Source: Candidatus Phascolarctobacterium caballi (GTDB lineage Bacteria > Bacillota > Negativicutes > Acidaminococcales > Acidaminococcaceae). Taken from it: DNA of 45,318 nt. Position 1 is the first letter of the stretch. Each line of letters opens with the position of its first letter. Below are positions 8,731 to 17,192 of this stretch, one piece after another. The notes under the pieces were generated by a model that saw only the letters and a list, made by a program, of their open reading frames with translations, was not told where the DNA came from and did not search any database. The stretch is taken from assembly GCA_018065225.1 (NCBI GenBank), contig JAGHTS010000213.1, forward strand, positions 1 through 45,318. The letters run 5' to 3'. The position numbers and the translations under genes were made by a program.

Positions 8731-10164
8731 ATGAGCAATGTATCACATGGCGTAAATGCCAATAAGCAGGCAACGAGTGTTATTACACCAGTTGTTGCAG
8801 ATAGCGGCATTCATTTTGTGGTAGGTACAGCGCCAGTTCATGCAGTGGGTGGAAAGGTCAATGAAGTTATCATGGCTTCAAGCTACGCAGAAGCAGTGCA
8901 GGCGTTAGGGTATTCCGACGACTGGAAGAAATACAGTCTATGCGAGGAAATCTACACAGCATTTATGCTTTTTAATGTATCACCAGTATTTTTTGTCAAT
9001 GTGCTTGACCCTAAAAAGCACAAGAAGACAGTTGCAGCAAAGCAGATGGACATTGTAGACAACCAGATTGTATTACCACTGGAAGCATTAGCAGACACAG
9101 TGGAGGTAACAGACATGGAAAAGGGCGAAGACTTTGACGTGTTCTATTCAGATACAAATTGCGTTGTTGAGTTCTTAAAAGCCGTAAGCGGCAACAAAGC
9201 AGAAGTAAAATACAGTGCAGTTGACCCAACAATGGTTACAAAAGACGAGATTATAGGCGGTTACAGCGTTTCTACGCACAAAACAACTGGTCTTGAACTT
9301 ATCAACACTGTATTTCCACGCTTCACAAAGGTTCCAGACATTATCTTGTGTCCGAATTGGTCACATGACAGCGAGGTTGCAGCTGTAATGTCTGCAAAAG
9401 CAGAGAATATCAATGGTCTTTTTGAAGCAGTAGCAATCCTTGACGTGGACACAGAAGAGGGAAGCGGGGCAACATATTACACAGAGGTTCCAGAGTGGAA
9501 GAAGAAGAAGAACTTTACAAAGAAAACAGAAATTATCTGCTTTCCAAAAGTTGCACTGGGCGAAAAGACATTCAATCTTTCAACACAGCTTGCAAGCAGT
9601 ATGTCAGTTGTTGACAATACAGAAATGTACGGCGGCGGCACACCTTGCGAAAGCGCTTCAAATAAAGGCATTCAAGCAGACAGAATGGTTGTTGCAAACG
9701 GTGATGAAGTTGTTATGGACTTGCAGCAGGCAAATTATCTGAATGAAAACGGAGTTGTAACGGCATTGAATTTCTTCAATGGCTTTGTATCATGGGGAAA
9801 TTATACTGCTTGTTATCCTGCAAACACAGATATTACAGATTATTTCTACTGTATCAACCGTATGTTCAAGTGGGTTGGCAAGACAGCCATTTTGACATAC
9901 TGGAACTATGTTGACAGAGGTATTAAGCGCCGCATTCTTGACGCAATTTTGCAGAGTATGAATGATTGGCTTAACAGTCTTACGGCTGATGAAAAGATAC
10001 TTGGTGGAAGAATTGAACTGAACGAAAGTGAAAACAGCGCAACGGCTTTAATGGCTGGAATTGTACGTTTTCATGTTTACATGACACCACCAAGCCCAAT
10101 GCAGCAGCTTGACTTCATTCTTGAATACGATATGTCATATCTTACAGCAATGATGGCAGCATAG
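8731..10164 (+). CDS. Tail sheath protein
   Basis: This 477-aa protein forms the contractile sheath. Family features are the N-terminal HGVNANKQATSVITPVVADSGIHFVVGTAPVH, the mid-region VPDIILCPNWSHDSEVAAVM, and the C-terminal core containing NYVDRGIKRRILDAILQSMNDWLN. Presence of a sheath gene next to a tube gene makes this a myovirus. It is followed 13 bases later by the tube gene, behind AGGAGGTG. Confidence 0.93.
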   Translation: MSNVSHGVNANKQATSVITPVVADSGIHFVVGTAPVHAVGGKVNEVIMASSYAEAVQALGYSDDWKKYSLCEEIYTAFMLFNVSPVFFVNVLDPKKHKKTVAAKQMDIVDNQIVLPLEALADTVEVTDMEKGEDFDVFYSDTNCVVEFLKAVSGNKAEVKYSAVDPTMVTKDEIIGGYSVSTHKTTGLELINTVFPRFTKVPDIILCPNWSHDSEVAAVMSAKAENINGLFEAVAILDVDTEEGSGATYYTEVPEWKKKKNFTKKTEIICFPKVALGEKTFNLSTQLASSMSVVDNTEMYGGGTPCESASNKGIQADRMVVANGDEVVMDLQQANYLNENGVVTALNFFNGFVSWGNYTACYPANTDITDYFYCINRMFKWVGKTAILTYWNYVDRGIKRRILDAILQSMNDWLNSLTADEKILGGRIELNESENSATALMAGIVRFHVYMTPPSPMQQLDFILEYDMSYLTAMMAA

Positions 10165-10177
10165 GAGGTGAAAGAAG

Positions 10178-10696
10178 ATGGCAAAAGTTGATGAATTAGT
10201 TGTAAACTACGCAATCTATGAGGACGCAACAGAGTACATGGGAACAACAGAGGTTACATTACCAGATTTGGAGTACATGACAGAGGAAATCAGCGGCGCA
10301 GGGATTGCAGGTGCGGTTGAAGAGATTATCACTGGTCATTTGAATGCAATGACAACAACTTTCAATTTCAGAACCGTATCAGCGGCAGCAGTCAAACTTA
10401 TGGAACCAAGAGTGCATAAGATTGATTTAAGAGTTGCACAGCAGCAAATGAACATGAGAACGAGCGAAAATGAAATCAACGCCGTTAAGCACATTATGAA
10501 AGTGAAGCCAAAGAAAACAGCGCTTGGCAAGGTTGCTTCTGCTTCAACTGCTGATGTAAGCGGCGAATATGCAGTGTCCTACTATGCAATGTATATGGCA
10601 GGCAAGAAAGTGACCGAGATTGACCCGCTCAACTTTATTTGTATTATCAATGGCAAAGATTATTTGGCAGACGTCAGAAAGGCACTTGGTAAGTAA
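10178..10696 (+). CDS. Tail tube protein (P2 FII-like)
   Basis: This 172-aa protein is the inner tube subunit. It has the family start VDELVVNYAIYEDATEYMGTTEVTLPDLE and the central MEPRVHKIDLRVAQQQ beta-hairpin region, with a C-terminal IDPLNFICIINGKDYLADVRKALGK. Length and order sheath-tube-chaperone-tape measure match P2-type tails. A terminator-like hairpin follows. Confidence 0.9.
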   Translation: MAKVDELVVNYAIYEDATEYMGTTEVTLPDLEYMTEEISGAGIAGAVEEIITGHLNAMTTTFNFRTVSAAAVKLMEPRVHKIDLRVAQQQMNMRTSENEINAVKHIMKVKPKKTALGKVASASTADVSGEYAVSYYAMYMAGKKVTEIDPLNFICIINGKDYLADVRKALGK

Positions 10697-10710
10697 TAAG
10701 ACAATCAACC

Positions 10711-10742
10711 GGGAAGACCAGCAGAAATACTGCTGGTTTTCC
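10711..10742 (+). terminator. Rho-independent terminator-like hairpin after tube gene
   Basis: The stem ACCAGCAG (10717-10724) pairs with CTGCTGGT (10730-10737), extended by GGAA/TTCC, with loop AAATA and a T-run. It probably lowers transcription of the genes after the highly expressed sheath and tube genes. Confidence 0.7.
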
Positions 10743-10774
10743 TGCATTTAGAAAATATTTTGGAGGAAAGAAAA

Positions 10775-11176
10775 ATGACAGATACAACAACTACTAATGT
10801 AACAGCGCAGGAGCAGGAAATGAAAGAAGCGCAGGCAAGCGGAACGGTAAGTTTTGAAGATAAAAAGGCAGAAAAAGAAAACAGCCTTAATTATACACAC
10901 ACTTTCAAGACGCCAAGAGAGATTGAGGGCAAAAAGTACACTTCTTTGACTTTCTATTTTGAGAAGTTGACTGGTGAAGACATAGAAGCAGTGGAAGCAG
11001 AATTGCAGGACCAGAACAAGTATGTTTTAAGCCCGGAAATCTCTTCTGCATTCCAGTGTATTCTTGCGGCAAAAGCAGCTGGCGTGGCTTCTGATGAAAT
11101 CAGACGTCTTCCAGTGCCAGACTATATGAAGATTAAGAATGCGGCAAGAGATTTTTTAATCGCTACGGGTTATTAA
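10775..11176 (+). CDS. Tail assembly chaperone, zero-frame product
   Basis: This 133-aa protein lies between tube and tape measure genes, the place of P2 gpE and lambda gpG. It has the usual features: a disordered N-terminus, then LNYTHTFKTPREIEGKKYTSLTFYFEKLTGEDIEAVEAEL and a helical end. Near the stop it carries the slippery heptamer T TTT TTA at 11152-11158. That heptamer would permit a -1 shift into the overlapping extension. The start at 10775 fits GGAGGAAAG upstream better than the in-frame 10760. Confidence 0.85.
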   Translation: MTDTTTTNVTAQEQEMKEAQASGTVSFEDKKAEKENSLNYTHTFKTPREIEGKKYTSLTFYFEKLTGEDIEAVEAELQDQNKYVLSPEISSAFQCILAAKAAGVASDEIRRLPVPDYMKIKNAARDFLIATGY

Positions 11177-11355
11177 GAGTTAAGAACCCGTCAAACTTCA
11201 TAAGAAAGCAAGTGTATAAAATGTCAAGGGCTTCACACACGCCAGCCCAGTTCTGGTTACAAATGCCGTTGCGAAGATTTTTCAACTGGATAGAAAGTGT
11301 AAACGAGGTTGAGGAAGAAGAAGCAAAGGAACGAAACAAGAACAACAATGCGTAG
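11158..11355 (+). CDS. Frameshift extension of tail assembly chaperone (gpE'/gpT-like)
   Basis: This frame has no good start of its own at 11158. It is entered by a -1 ribosomal shift at TTTTTTA (11152-11158) and stays open for 65 codons until TAG at 11353. It includes HTPAQFWLQMPLRRFFNWIE and an acidic C-terminus (EVEEEEAKERNKNNNA), which are typical of tail chaperone extensions: aromatic patch, then charged tail. The fused protein would bind the tape measure during tail assembly. An internal ATG at 11219 has no clear ribosome site, which favours frameshifting. Confidence 0.8.
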   Translation, partial: NRYGLLRVKNPSNFIRKQVYKMSRASHTPAQFWLQMPLRRFFNWIESVNEVEEEEAKERNKNNNA

Positions 11356-11369
11356 GGAGGTGAAACAGC

Positions 11370-14300
11370 TTGGCAGGGTCACAAAAGGAATTTGAACTGC
11401 TTTTTAAGCTGAAAGCGTCGCTGGGTGGTGATTTTAACAGCACATTCAAAAGCGCAATAAACACCAATAACCAGCTGCGGGACAGCTTAAAAAATGTAAA
11501 TTCCCTACAATCAAAAATCGACGGCTACACAAAGCAGTCTGCCGCTATTGACAAGAACAAAGAACGGCTGGCGCAGTTGAATGCTGAACATGACAGATTG
11601 CAGCAGGAGTTACAGCAGACAAGTGAACCAACAGAAGCGCTGCGGCGCAAGTTGGAAAAGAATGAAACCCAGATACAACAGACCACTGCCAAAATTAAAG
11701 AACAAGAACAACAGTTAGACACATACGGACAAGAACTGCGGGAAGCGGGAATAAATACAGATAATCTGGAAGAAGCAAACGGGCGCTTGCAGAGGTCATA
11801 CGATAAATTAAAGACTTCACAACAGACTTTGCAGCAGATAAATGAAAAACAGCAGCAAGTCAACGCCAGCATATCACAGACAAAAGGGCAATTATTGGGA
11901 ACTATCGGAACAATAAGCGCCGTTGCAGCTGCGGTATATGCTGGACCAGTGCAGTCAGCACAAGAGTATGAAACTGCAATGGCAAAGGTGGCAACCATTG
12001 CCGACACGTCGGCGGTTCCATTAGAAGCAATGTCACAACAGATTGTCGCATTGTCAAATCAAACTGGAATTTCAGCCAATGCGATTGCAGATGATGTTTA
12101 CAACGCTATTTCAGCGGGTCAGAACACAGCCGACGCAGTAAATTTTGTAACAAACAGTACAAAACTTGCGAAAGCGGGTTTTGCGGAGAGTTCACAAACA
12201 CTGGACGTACTAACAACCATACTGAACGCCTATGGAATGTCAGCGGATAAAGTAGGTGCGGTATCAGATATGCTGATACAGACCCAGAACAAAGGTAAAG
12301 TCACCGTTGGCGAATTATCAAGCGTTATGGGCAAGGTTATTCCAACAGCCAATTCAAACGGCGTAGCGCTGGAACAATTAACAGCCAGCTACGCAATAAT
12401 GACAAGCAAAGGTATTGCAGCGGCAGAAACAACAACATACTTAAACAGTATGATGAATGAACTTGGAAAGTCTGGAACAAAGACTGACAAGCTGCTGCGG
12501 TCTGCAACTGGAAGCAGTTTCAAAGAATTGATGGCAAGCGGAAAAAGTCTGGGTGATGTACTGCAAATCGTGCAGGACGAAGCAGCAAAAAGCGGACTAT
12601 CAATGGCTGATATGTTCGGAAGCGCAGAAGCCGGAAAAGCAGCAGTAACGTTGCTGTCAAATGGAGTAGACGGCTTTAATTCAAGTGTTCAAGACATGGT
12701 AAACAGCGTTGGTGCAACGAATACAGCGTTTGAAACAATGGACAAGACCACAGAAGCTAAAATGCAGAAAGCAAAGAACAGCATTTCTAATTTAAGCATT
12801 GTACTTGGACAAAACTTGCTGCCGATTGTAGGAAATCTGGCTGACAAGGTAGCAACGCTGGTAACGAAAGTGTCAGAATTTGCGCAGGAAAACCCAAAAG
12901 CCGTGCAAACGGTAATGAAGATGGTTGCAGGCTTTGCAGGGCTTAAAGTGGCAAGTTTGGGAACAAAACTTGGTTTTCTGGAAGCAAAAAAAGGCGTGCT
13001 GGGAATTATGGCAGCCTTTGAAAAATTCAAAGCACTTAAAGCAGCAGAAAGTCTGGGCGGCATAGCAACAAAAGCGGGAGGAATTGCAGTAAAACTGGGA
13101 CCAATCGTGGCAGTTGCAGCAGCAATAGGCGCAGCAATTTACTATGTGGCAAACAACCTTGAAGACGTCCGGGCAAATATACAACAGACATTCGGTGACG
13201 AGGGGTTGAAGATATTTGATGAAGTCTGGGCGTCAATAACAATGGTTGGCGACGCATTCAAGACAGCGTTTGCGGGTGTTTCAACAGATGTATTTTCAAC
13301 ACTTCAACAGATACTACCGACAATTATTTCAACACTAAAAACGGCAGCAACAAGCATATTACCAGTACTGGTACAGCTTGTGACGCAGCTTGCACCGTTG
13401 TTGGCACAATTTATATCAGCAATACTTCCAGTTCTGGGACAGTTGATAACGGCAATCATTCAAATTGCAGGAAATCTGATAACGGCGGTATTGCCTATCA
13501 TAATTGAATTGATAGCGCAGCTAATACCAGTCATAACGCAGATTATATCAGCAATACTTCCAGTGATTATTGAATTGCTCAATACTTTGGTGCCAATAGT
13601 AATGCAGATTATATCAGCAATATTGCCAGTGATTATCGAGTTGCTGAACACATTATTGCCAGTGATAATGCAGATAATTCAAGCGGTGCTGCCAATTATT
13701 ATTGAACTACTAAACCAGCTAATGCCTATTATTCAAATGATAGTGAGTGCAATTTTACCAATGCTGGTGCAGGTGATAAATGCTTTGTTGCCATTGTTCC
13801 AAACAATCATAAGCGCAATTTTGCCAGTGCTAACAACTCTAATAAATGCGCTGGTTCCAGTAATTCAAGTTTTGGCGTCTGTTTTGTCGTCGGTGCTTGG
13901 TGGAGCGCTTACAACGATAACAAATATCGTTCAAAGCGTAATGACGGTATTTCAAGGCTTGATTGACTTTATAACTGGTGTATTTACTGGTAATTGGTCG
14001 CAGGCTTGGAATGGAATAAAAGAAATTTTCTCCGGCGCAGTAAGCGGGCTTGGCGAGATTATAAAAGCGCCTTTGCGTGCGGTTGTTTCCGCAGTGAATG
14101 GTGTTATATCTGGACTTAATCAATTAAAGGTTCCAGACTGGGTGCCGGGCATTGGAGGAAAAGGCATAAACATTCCGTTGATACCGGGATTTGCAAAAGG
14201 TACATTATCAACACCAGATACGTTCATTGCTGGTGAGAATGGACCAGAGTTAATAACAAACGCACCGGGGCGCACGGTGTTTACAGCTGACCAGACCAGA

Positions 14301-14594
14301 AATATTATGGCAGCACAAAACATGGCTGCGACAGCGCCAACAGTAGCAGCAGGACAAGCAACAGCCGCACAAACCGTGAATACAACAGCGCCAGAGGTTA
14401 CACCGGGAGCAGGAAGCGGAAATGGCGGCACAAATAACTTTACCATCAATAACAATCCAACAATCGTAATTGAGGGCGACAAGCCGGAAGACTTGGACGC
14501 AAAGCTGGAAGAGAACAACCAGCGCTTGTTACGTGAAATGGAAGATTTGATGGACCAGAAAAAAGACAAGGAGGAGCGGCAGCGGTATGACTAA
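11370..14594 (+). CDS. Tail tape measure protein
   Basis: This 1074-aa protein sets tail length. Residues 20-170 are a coiled coil rich in Gln and Glu. Residues about 190-380 match the TP901-type tape measure core (YETAMAKVATIADTS, then SNQTGISANAIADDVY). Hydrophobic segments follow, and residues about 660-840 contain tandem 22-residue repeats around ISAILPVIIELLN. The C-terminus has the usual GIGGKGINIPLIPGFAKG and AGENGPELI motifs. The start is TTG with GGGAGGTG upstream. At roughly 1.5 angstrom per residue a tail near 160 nm is expected (family rule, not measured). Confidence 0.93.
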   Translation: MAGSQKEFELLFKLKASLGGDFNSTFKSAINTNNQLRDSLKNVNSLQSKIDGYTKQSAAIDKNKERLAQLNAEHDRLQQELQQTSEPTEALRRKLEKNETQIQQTTAKIKEQEQQLDTYGQELREAGINTDNLEEANGRLQRSYDKLKTSQQTLQQINEKQQQVNASISQTKGQLLGTIGTISAVAAAVYAGPVQSAQEYETAMAKVATIADTSAVPLEAMSQQIVALSNQTGISANAIADDVYNAISAGQNTADAVNFVTNSTKLAKAGFAESSQTLDVLTTILNAYGMSADKVGAVSDMLIQTQNKGKVTVGELSSVMGKVIPTANSNGVALEQLTASYAIMTSKGIAAAETTTYLNSMMNELGKSGTKTDKLLRSATGSSFKELMASGKSLGDVLQIVQDEAAKSGLSMADMFGSAEAGKAAVTLLSNGVDGFNSSVQDMVNSVGATNTAFETMDKTTEAKMQKAKNSISNLSIVLGQNLLPIVGNLADKVATLVTKVSEFAQENPKAVQTVMKMVAGFAGLKVASLGTKLGFLEAKKGVLGIMAAFEKFKALKAAESLGGIATKAGGIAVKLGPIVAVAAAIGAAIYYVANNLEDVRANIQQTFGDEGLKIFDEVWASITMVGDAFKTAFAGVSTDVFSTLQQILPTIISTLKTAATSILPVLVQLVTQLAPLLAQFISAILPVLGQLITAIIQIAGNLITAVLPIIIELIAQLIPVITQIISAILPVIIELLNTLVPIVMQIISAILPVIIELLNTLLPVIMQIIQAVLPIIIELLNQLMPIIQMIVSAILPMLVQVINALLPLFQTIISAILPVLTTLINALVPVIQVLASVLSSVLGGALTTITNIVQSVMTVFQGLIDFITGVFTGNWSQAWNGIKEIFSGAVSGLGEIIKAPLRAVVSAVNGVISGLNQLKVPDWVPGIGGKGINIPLIPGFAKGTLSTPDTFIAGENGPELITNAPGRTVFTADQTRNIMAAQNMAATAPTVAAGQATAAQTVNTTAPEVTPGAGSGNGGTNNFTINNNPTIVIEGDKPEDLDAKLEENNQRLLREMEDLMDQKKDKEERQRYD
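13350..13880 (+). repeat. 66-bp (22-aa) tandem repeats within tape measure gene
   Basis: About eight diverged copies of a 66-base unit encode hydrophobic helices of the type QIISAILPVIIELLNTLVPI. The closest copies lie between about 13535 and 13675. Proline and Asn recur at fixed places. Such repeats change tail length by unit gain or loss and may form a membrane-active segment released on DNA injection (inference). Confidence 0.8.
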
Positions 14595-14802
14595 AAGCTA
14601 TACAACAGTTTCCGGGGATATGTGGGACAAGATAGCATTTGAACAAATGGGAAGCGTCCTACACACAGACAAACTGATGAAAGCAAATGTCAAGCACGCC
14701 AGCACCTACGTTTTTCCAGCCGGGGTTGTTTTAACAATCCCGGAAGTGGAAGACGAAGAAGACATGGAATTGCCACCATGGAAAAGGGGGCTGCTGACAT
14801 AG
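14587..14802 (+). CDS. Tail protein X (gpX), LysM-like
   Basis: This 71-aa protein overlaps the tape measure stop by eight bases. It starts with a LysM-like fold pattern (YTTVSGDMWDKIAFEQMGS, then VFPAGVVLTIPEV), as in P2 gpX. In P2-like phages gpX is a small tail protein between tape measure and gpD. The C-terminus ends in ELPPWKRGLLT, a usual ending of this family. Confidence 0.8.
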   Translation: MTKSYTTVSGDMWDKIAFEQMGSVLHTDKLMKANVKHASTYVFPAGVVLTIPEVEDEEDMELPPWKRGLLT

Positions 14803-14803
14803 T

Positions 14804-16102
14804 ATGAGTGATAAGAACATGGCACGCAGAGTTGAACTGCGGTTGAAGTTTCAAAATGTCAAGGTTCCAGCTGATATAAACAAATATTTAAGCAGTCTGA
14901 CTTTCACTGATGAAGAAGAAGACAACGCAGACGACTTACAGATTGCGTTTGATGATAGAGAAAGAAAATGGCTTGGAAGCTGGCTGGAAGTAAAACCAAC
15001 AGTAATAAAAACAACAGTGCAGGTAAACAAGCAGGTTGAAGCAGAAAAAGTGGAAAATTACGTGGTCAAAAAAGGCGACACGCTTTGGGCTATTGCTGCA
15101 AAGTATCTTGGAAGCGGCACGAAATATCCACAAATTGCACAAGAAAATAACATAAAGAACCCCAATTTGATTTATCCGGGGCAAGTATTAAAAATAACAG
15201 CCGGAGGAACGGCAACACAGACGGTAACAGAAACAAAAGAGAGTACGCAAAAAGTATCAGACCCAAAATTGATAACAGCAACTATTGTTCAGAAGAATTG
15301 GCACGACAACGGAAAAGACGCAGTGCTTGACTGCGGAACGTTTGAACTGGACAGCATAGACGCAAGCGGACCGCCTACAAAAATAACATTAAAAGGCACG
15401 TCAATTCCGTACACGTCAACAATGAGAACGTGCAAGAAGTCAAGAGCGTGGGAAAATACAACATTGCAGGTTATAGCAGAACAGCTGGCAAAAGAAAGCG
15501 CACTGAAATTGATGTACCTTGCAAGTAAAAACCCAACATACAAGCGAAAAGAGCAGGTGCAGAAGTCGGATATTGCATTTCTTCAAAAACTATGCAAGGC
15601 GTCTGGACTTGCCTTGAAAGTAACAACGCTTGCAGTGGTTATTTACGACGCAGAAGAATACGACAAAAAGCCAGCTATTAAGACTATAAAATACGGCAGC
15701 GGTGATTATTTATCATTTAAGCTGGGAACCAGTCTGCATGATACAGCATACACAAGTTGTCATGTATCATACACAGACCCAGACAGCAAAGAAACTATTG
15801 AAAGTACATACACACCAGACAGCAAAGAGGGAACCGGGCAAGTGCTTGAAGTCAACGAAAAGGTAACAAGTACGCAGGAAGCATACGAACTGGCAAAAAA
15901 GAGATTGAGAGAAAAGAACACACAGCAGTTTACAGCAAGTTTTACAATGCTTGGCGACGTGCAGCTGGTAGCAGGTGCGACGGTAAAATTAAAGGGCTTT
16001 CAAGAGTTCGACAGAAAATACAAGATAACAAAGGCAACACACAAGCTGACGGGAGGATATACAACAGCTATTGAATTAAAACAGATATTGGAGGGCTATT
16101 GA
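14804..16102 (+). CDS. Tail hub protein, late control D (gpD) with inserted LysM
   Basis: This 432-aa protein is the baseplate hub. The gpD family pattern includes LTFTDEEEDNADDLQIAFDDRERKW near the N-terminus and, in the C-terminal half, KSDIAFLQKLCKASGLALKV and AYELAKKRLREKNTQQFTASF. Between the two parts, at residues about 86-131, lies a complete LysM domain (YVVKKGDTLWAIAAKYLGSG to YPGQVLKI). LysM binds peptidoglycan sugars, so the hub could hold the cell wall during penetration. This insertion is found in some Firmicutes phages and R-tailocin-like particles. Confidence 0.88.
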   Translation: MSDKNMARRVELRLKFQNVKVPADINKYLSSLTFTDEEEDNADDLQIAFDDRERKWLGSWLEVKPTVIKTTVQVNKQVEAEKVENYVVKKGDTLWAIAAKYLGSGTKYPQIAQENNIKNPNLIYPGQVLKITAGGTATQTVTETKESTQKVSDPKLITATIVQKNWHDNGKDAVLDCGTFELDSIDASGPPTKITLKGTSIPYTSTMRTCKKSRAWENTTLQVIAEQLAKESALKLMYLASKNPTYKRKEQVQKSDIAFLQKLCKASGLALKVTTLAVVIYDAEEYDKKPAIKTIKYGSGDYLSFKLGTSLHDTAYTSCHVSYTDPDSKETIESTYTPDSKEGTGQVLEVNEKVTSTQEAYELAKKRLREKNTQQFTASFTMLGDVQLVAGATVKLKGFQEFDRKYKITKATHKLTGGYTTAIELKQILEGY

Positions 16103-16452
16103 TGGCAGACTTGACAGAATTAAAAAACGCAATACGAATTGGAACAGTGCAGAGCGTAAATGAAAAAGCTATGACAGCCCGTGTGAAATTCAAAGATAAA
16201 GGCGGCATTGTGTCTGGTGATTTACACATAATAAAACGCCCAGTGTATGTGCTGCCAGCAATGGAAAGCGGGCTGGAAGCACAAACGGCACAAACAAAGC
16301 TGAAATATGACTACAACGGGGAATTGCTAAAAGAAATATCGCATAAACACGACGCCTTTATATCAGCTTGGGTTCCGTCAGTAAATGACATGGTGCTTTG
16401 CATTATGCTTCCAGATGGCGACGGCGACGGCTTTATTATAGGGGAGGTGTAA
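16102..16452 (+). CDS. Baseplate assembly protein V-like (spike)
   Basis: This 116-aa protein begins ATG at 16102, overlapping the gpD stop by one base; TTG at 16099 is an alternative. The N-terminus (RIGTVQSVNEKAMTARVKFKD) is the OB-fold of gpV/gp45-type spikes, and VPSVNDMVLCIMLPDGDGDGFIIGEV closes that fold. It lacks a long beta-helix needle, so it may be a short spike base. Placement after gpD supports the call. Confidence 0.75.
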   Translation: MADLTELKNAIRIGTVQSVNEKAMTARVKFKDKGGIVSGDLHIIKRPVYVLPAMESGLEAQTAQTKLKYDYNGELLKEISHKHDAFISAWVPSVNDMVLCIMLPDGDGDGFIIGEV

Positions 16453-16454
16453 GC

Positions 16455-16856
16455 GTGGCAAAAATAGGCAGCTTTGGCGACTTGGTTTTTTCTGTATCAG
16501 ACAATACAGTGAGGACATTTGACAAGCTATCATGGAAAGTATCTGCGAAGTACGCAACACACGATAGACATATAAAGCGTGATGTTATGGAGTTTTTGGG
16601 ACCAGAGCCAGCAAGCATTGATTTTCAGATGGCGTTTTCGGTGTTCCACGGCACAAACCCGCTAAACGAAATCAAAAAGCTAAATAAAATGGTAAACAAA
16701 GGCATAACAGCAAGGTTGGTGCTGGGCGGCAAGAAATACGGTTCGTACAAATGGGTGATAACTTCTGTAAGCAGCGAACTTGAAAAGTACGACAATAAAG
16801 GTAATTGCTGGGCAGCAACAGCGAAAGTGACATTAAAAGAATATCCGAAGAGGTGA
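16455..16856 (+). CDS. Tail protein U-like (P2 gpU)
   Basis: This 133-aa protein starts GTG at 16455 with GGGGAGGTG upstream. The phrases IGSFGDLVFSVSDN, KYATHDRHIKRDVMEFLGPE and NPLNEIKKLNKMVNKGITARLVLGGKKYG are characteristic of phage protein U. P2 gpU is a tail protein needed for assembly. Order gpV-gpU-gp25 fits Clostridial myoviruses. Confidence 0.85.
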   Translation: MAKIGSFGDLVFSVSDNTVRTFDKLSWKVSAKYATHDRHIKRDVMEFLGPEPASIDFQMAFSVFHGTNPLNEIKKLNKMVNKGITARLVLGGKKYGSYKWVITSVSSELEKYDNKGNCWAATAKVTLKEYPKR

Positions 16857-16862
16857 TGAATT

Positions 16863-17192
16863 ATGGACGTTATAAGGGGCGACGGGTCATTGCTAAAAGA
16901 AATAGACCTTGCACCAGCTAACGAACATCAAGAAGTGCTGCAAAATGTGGCAGTAATTCTTGATACGGTGCAAAATTCATGCCCTATGTTCCGTGATTTG
17001 GGATTGCCGGGCGGTTCATTACACAGACCGCAGAATGTAGTTGAAAATATGCTGGTTGGCTACATATACGACCAGATAGAGGAATACGAACCACGGGCAG
17101 TAGTGGCAGACATACAATTTGAACATGACGCAGCGACGGGGCGCACAATACCGTTAGTATATTTGCAGGAGGTGGAAACAGACAATGAGTGA
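16863..17192 (+). CDS. Baseplate wedge protein, gpW/gp25-like
   Basis: This 109-aa protein has the gp25 pattern: DLAPANEHQEVLQNVAVILDT near the N-terminus, a Cys-Pro followed by MFRDLGLPGGS, and a beta C-terminus (VVADIQFEHDAATGRTIPLVYLQEV). Such proteins join the sheath start to the baseplate. It overlaps the baseplate J gene by eight bases. Confidence 0.8.
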   Translation: MDVIRGDGSLLKEIDLAPANEHQEVLQNVAVILDTVQNSCPMFRDLGLPGGSLHRPQNVVENMLVGYIYDQIEEYEPRAVVADIQFEHDAATGRTIPLVYLQEVETDNE

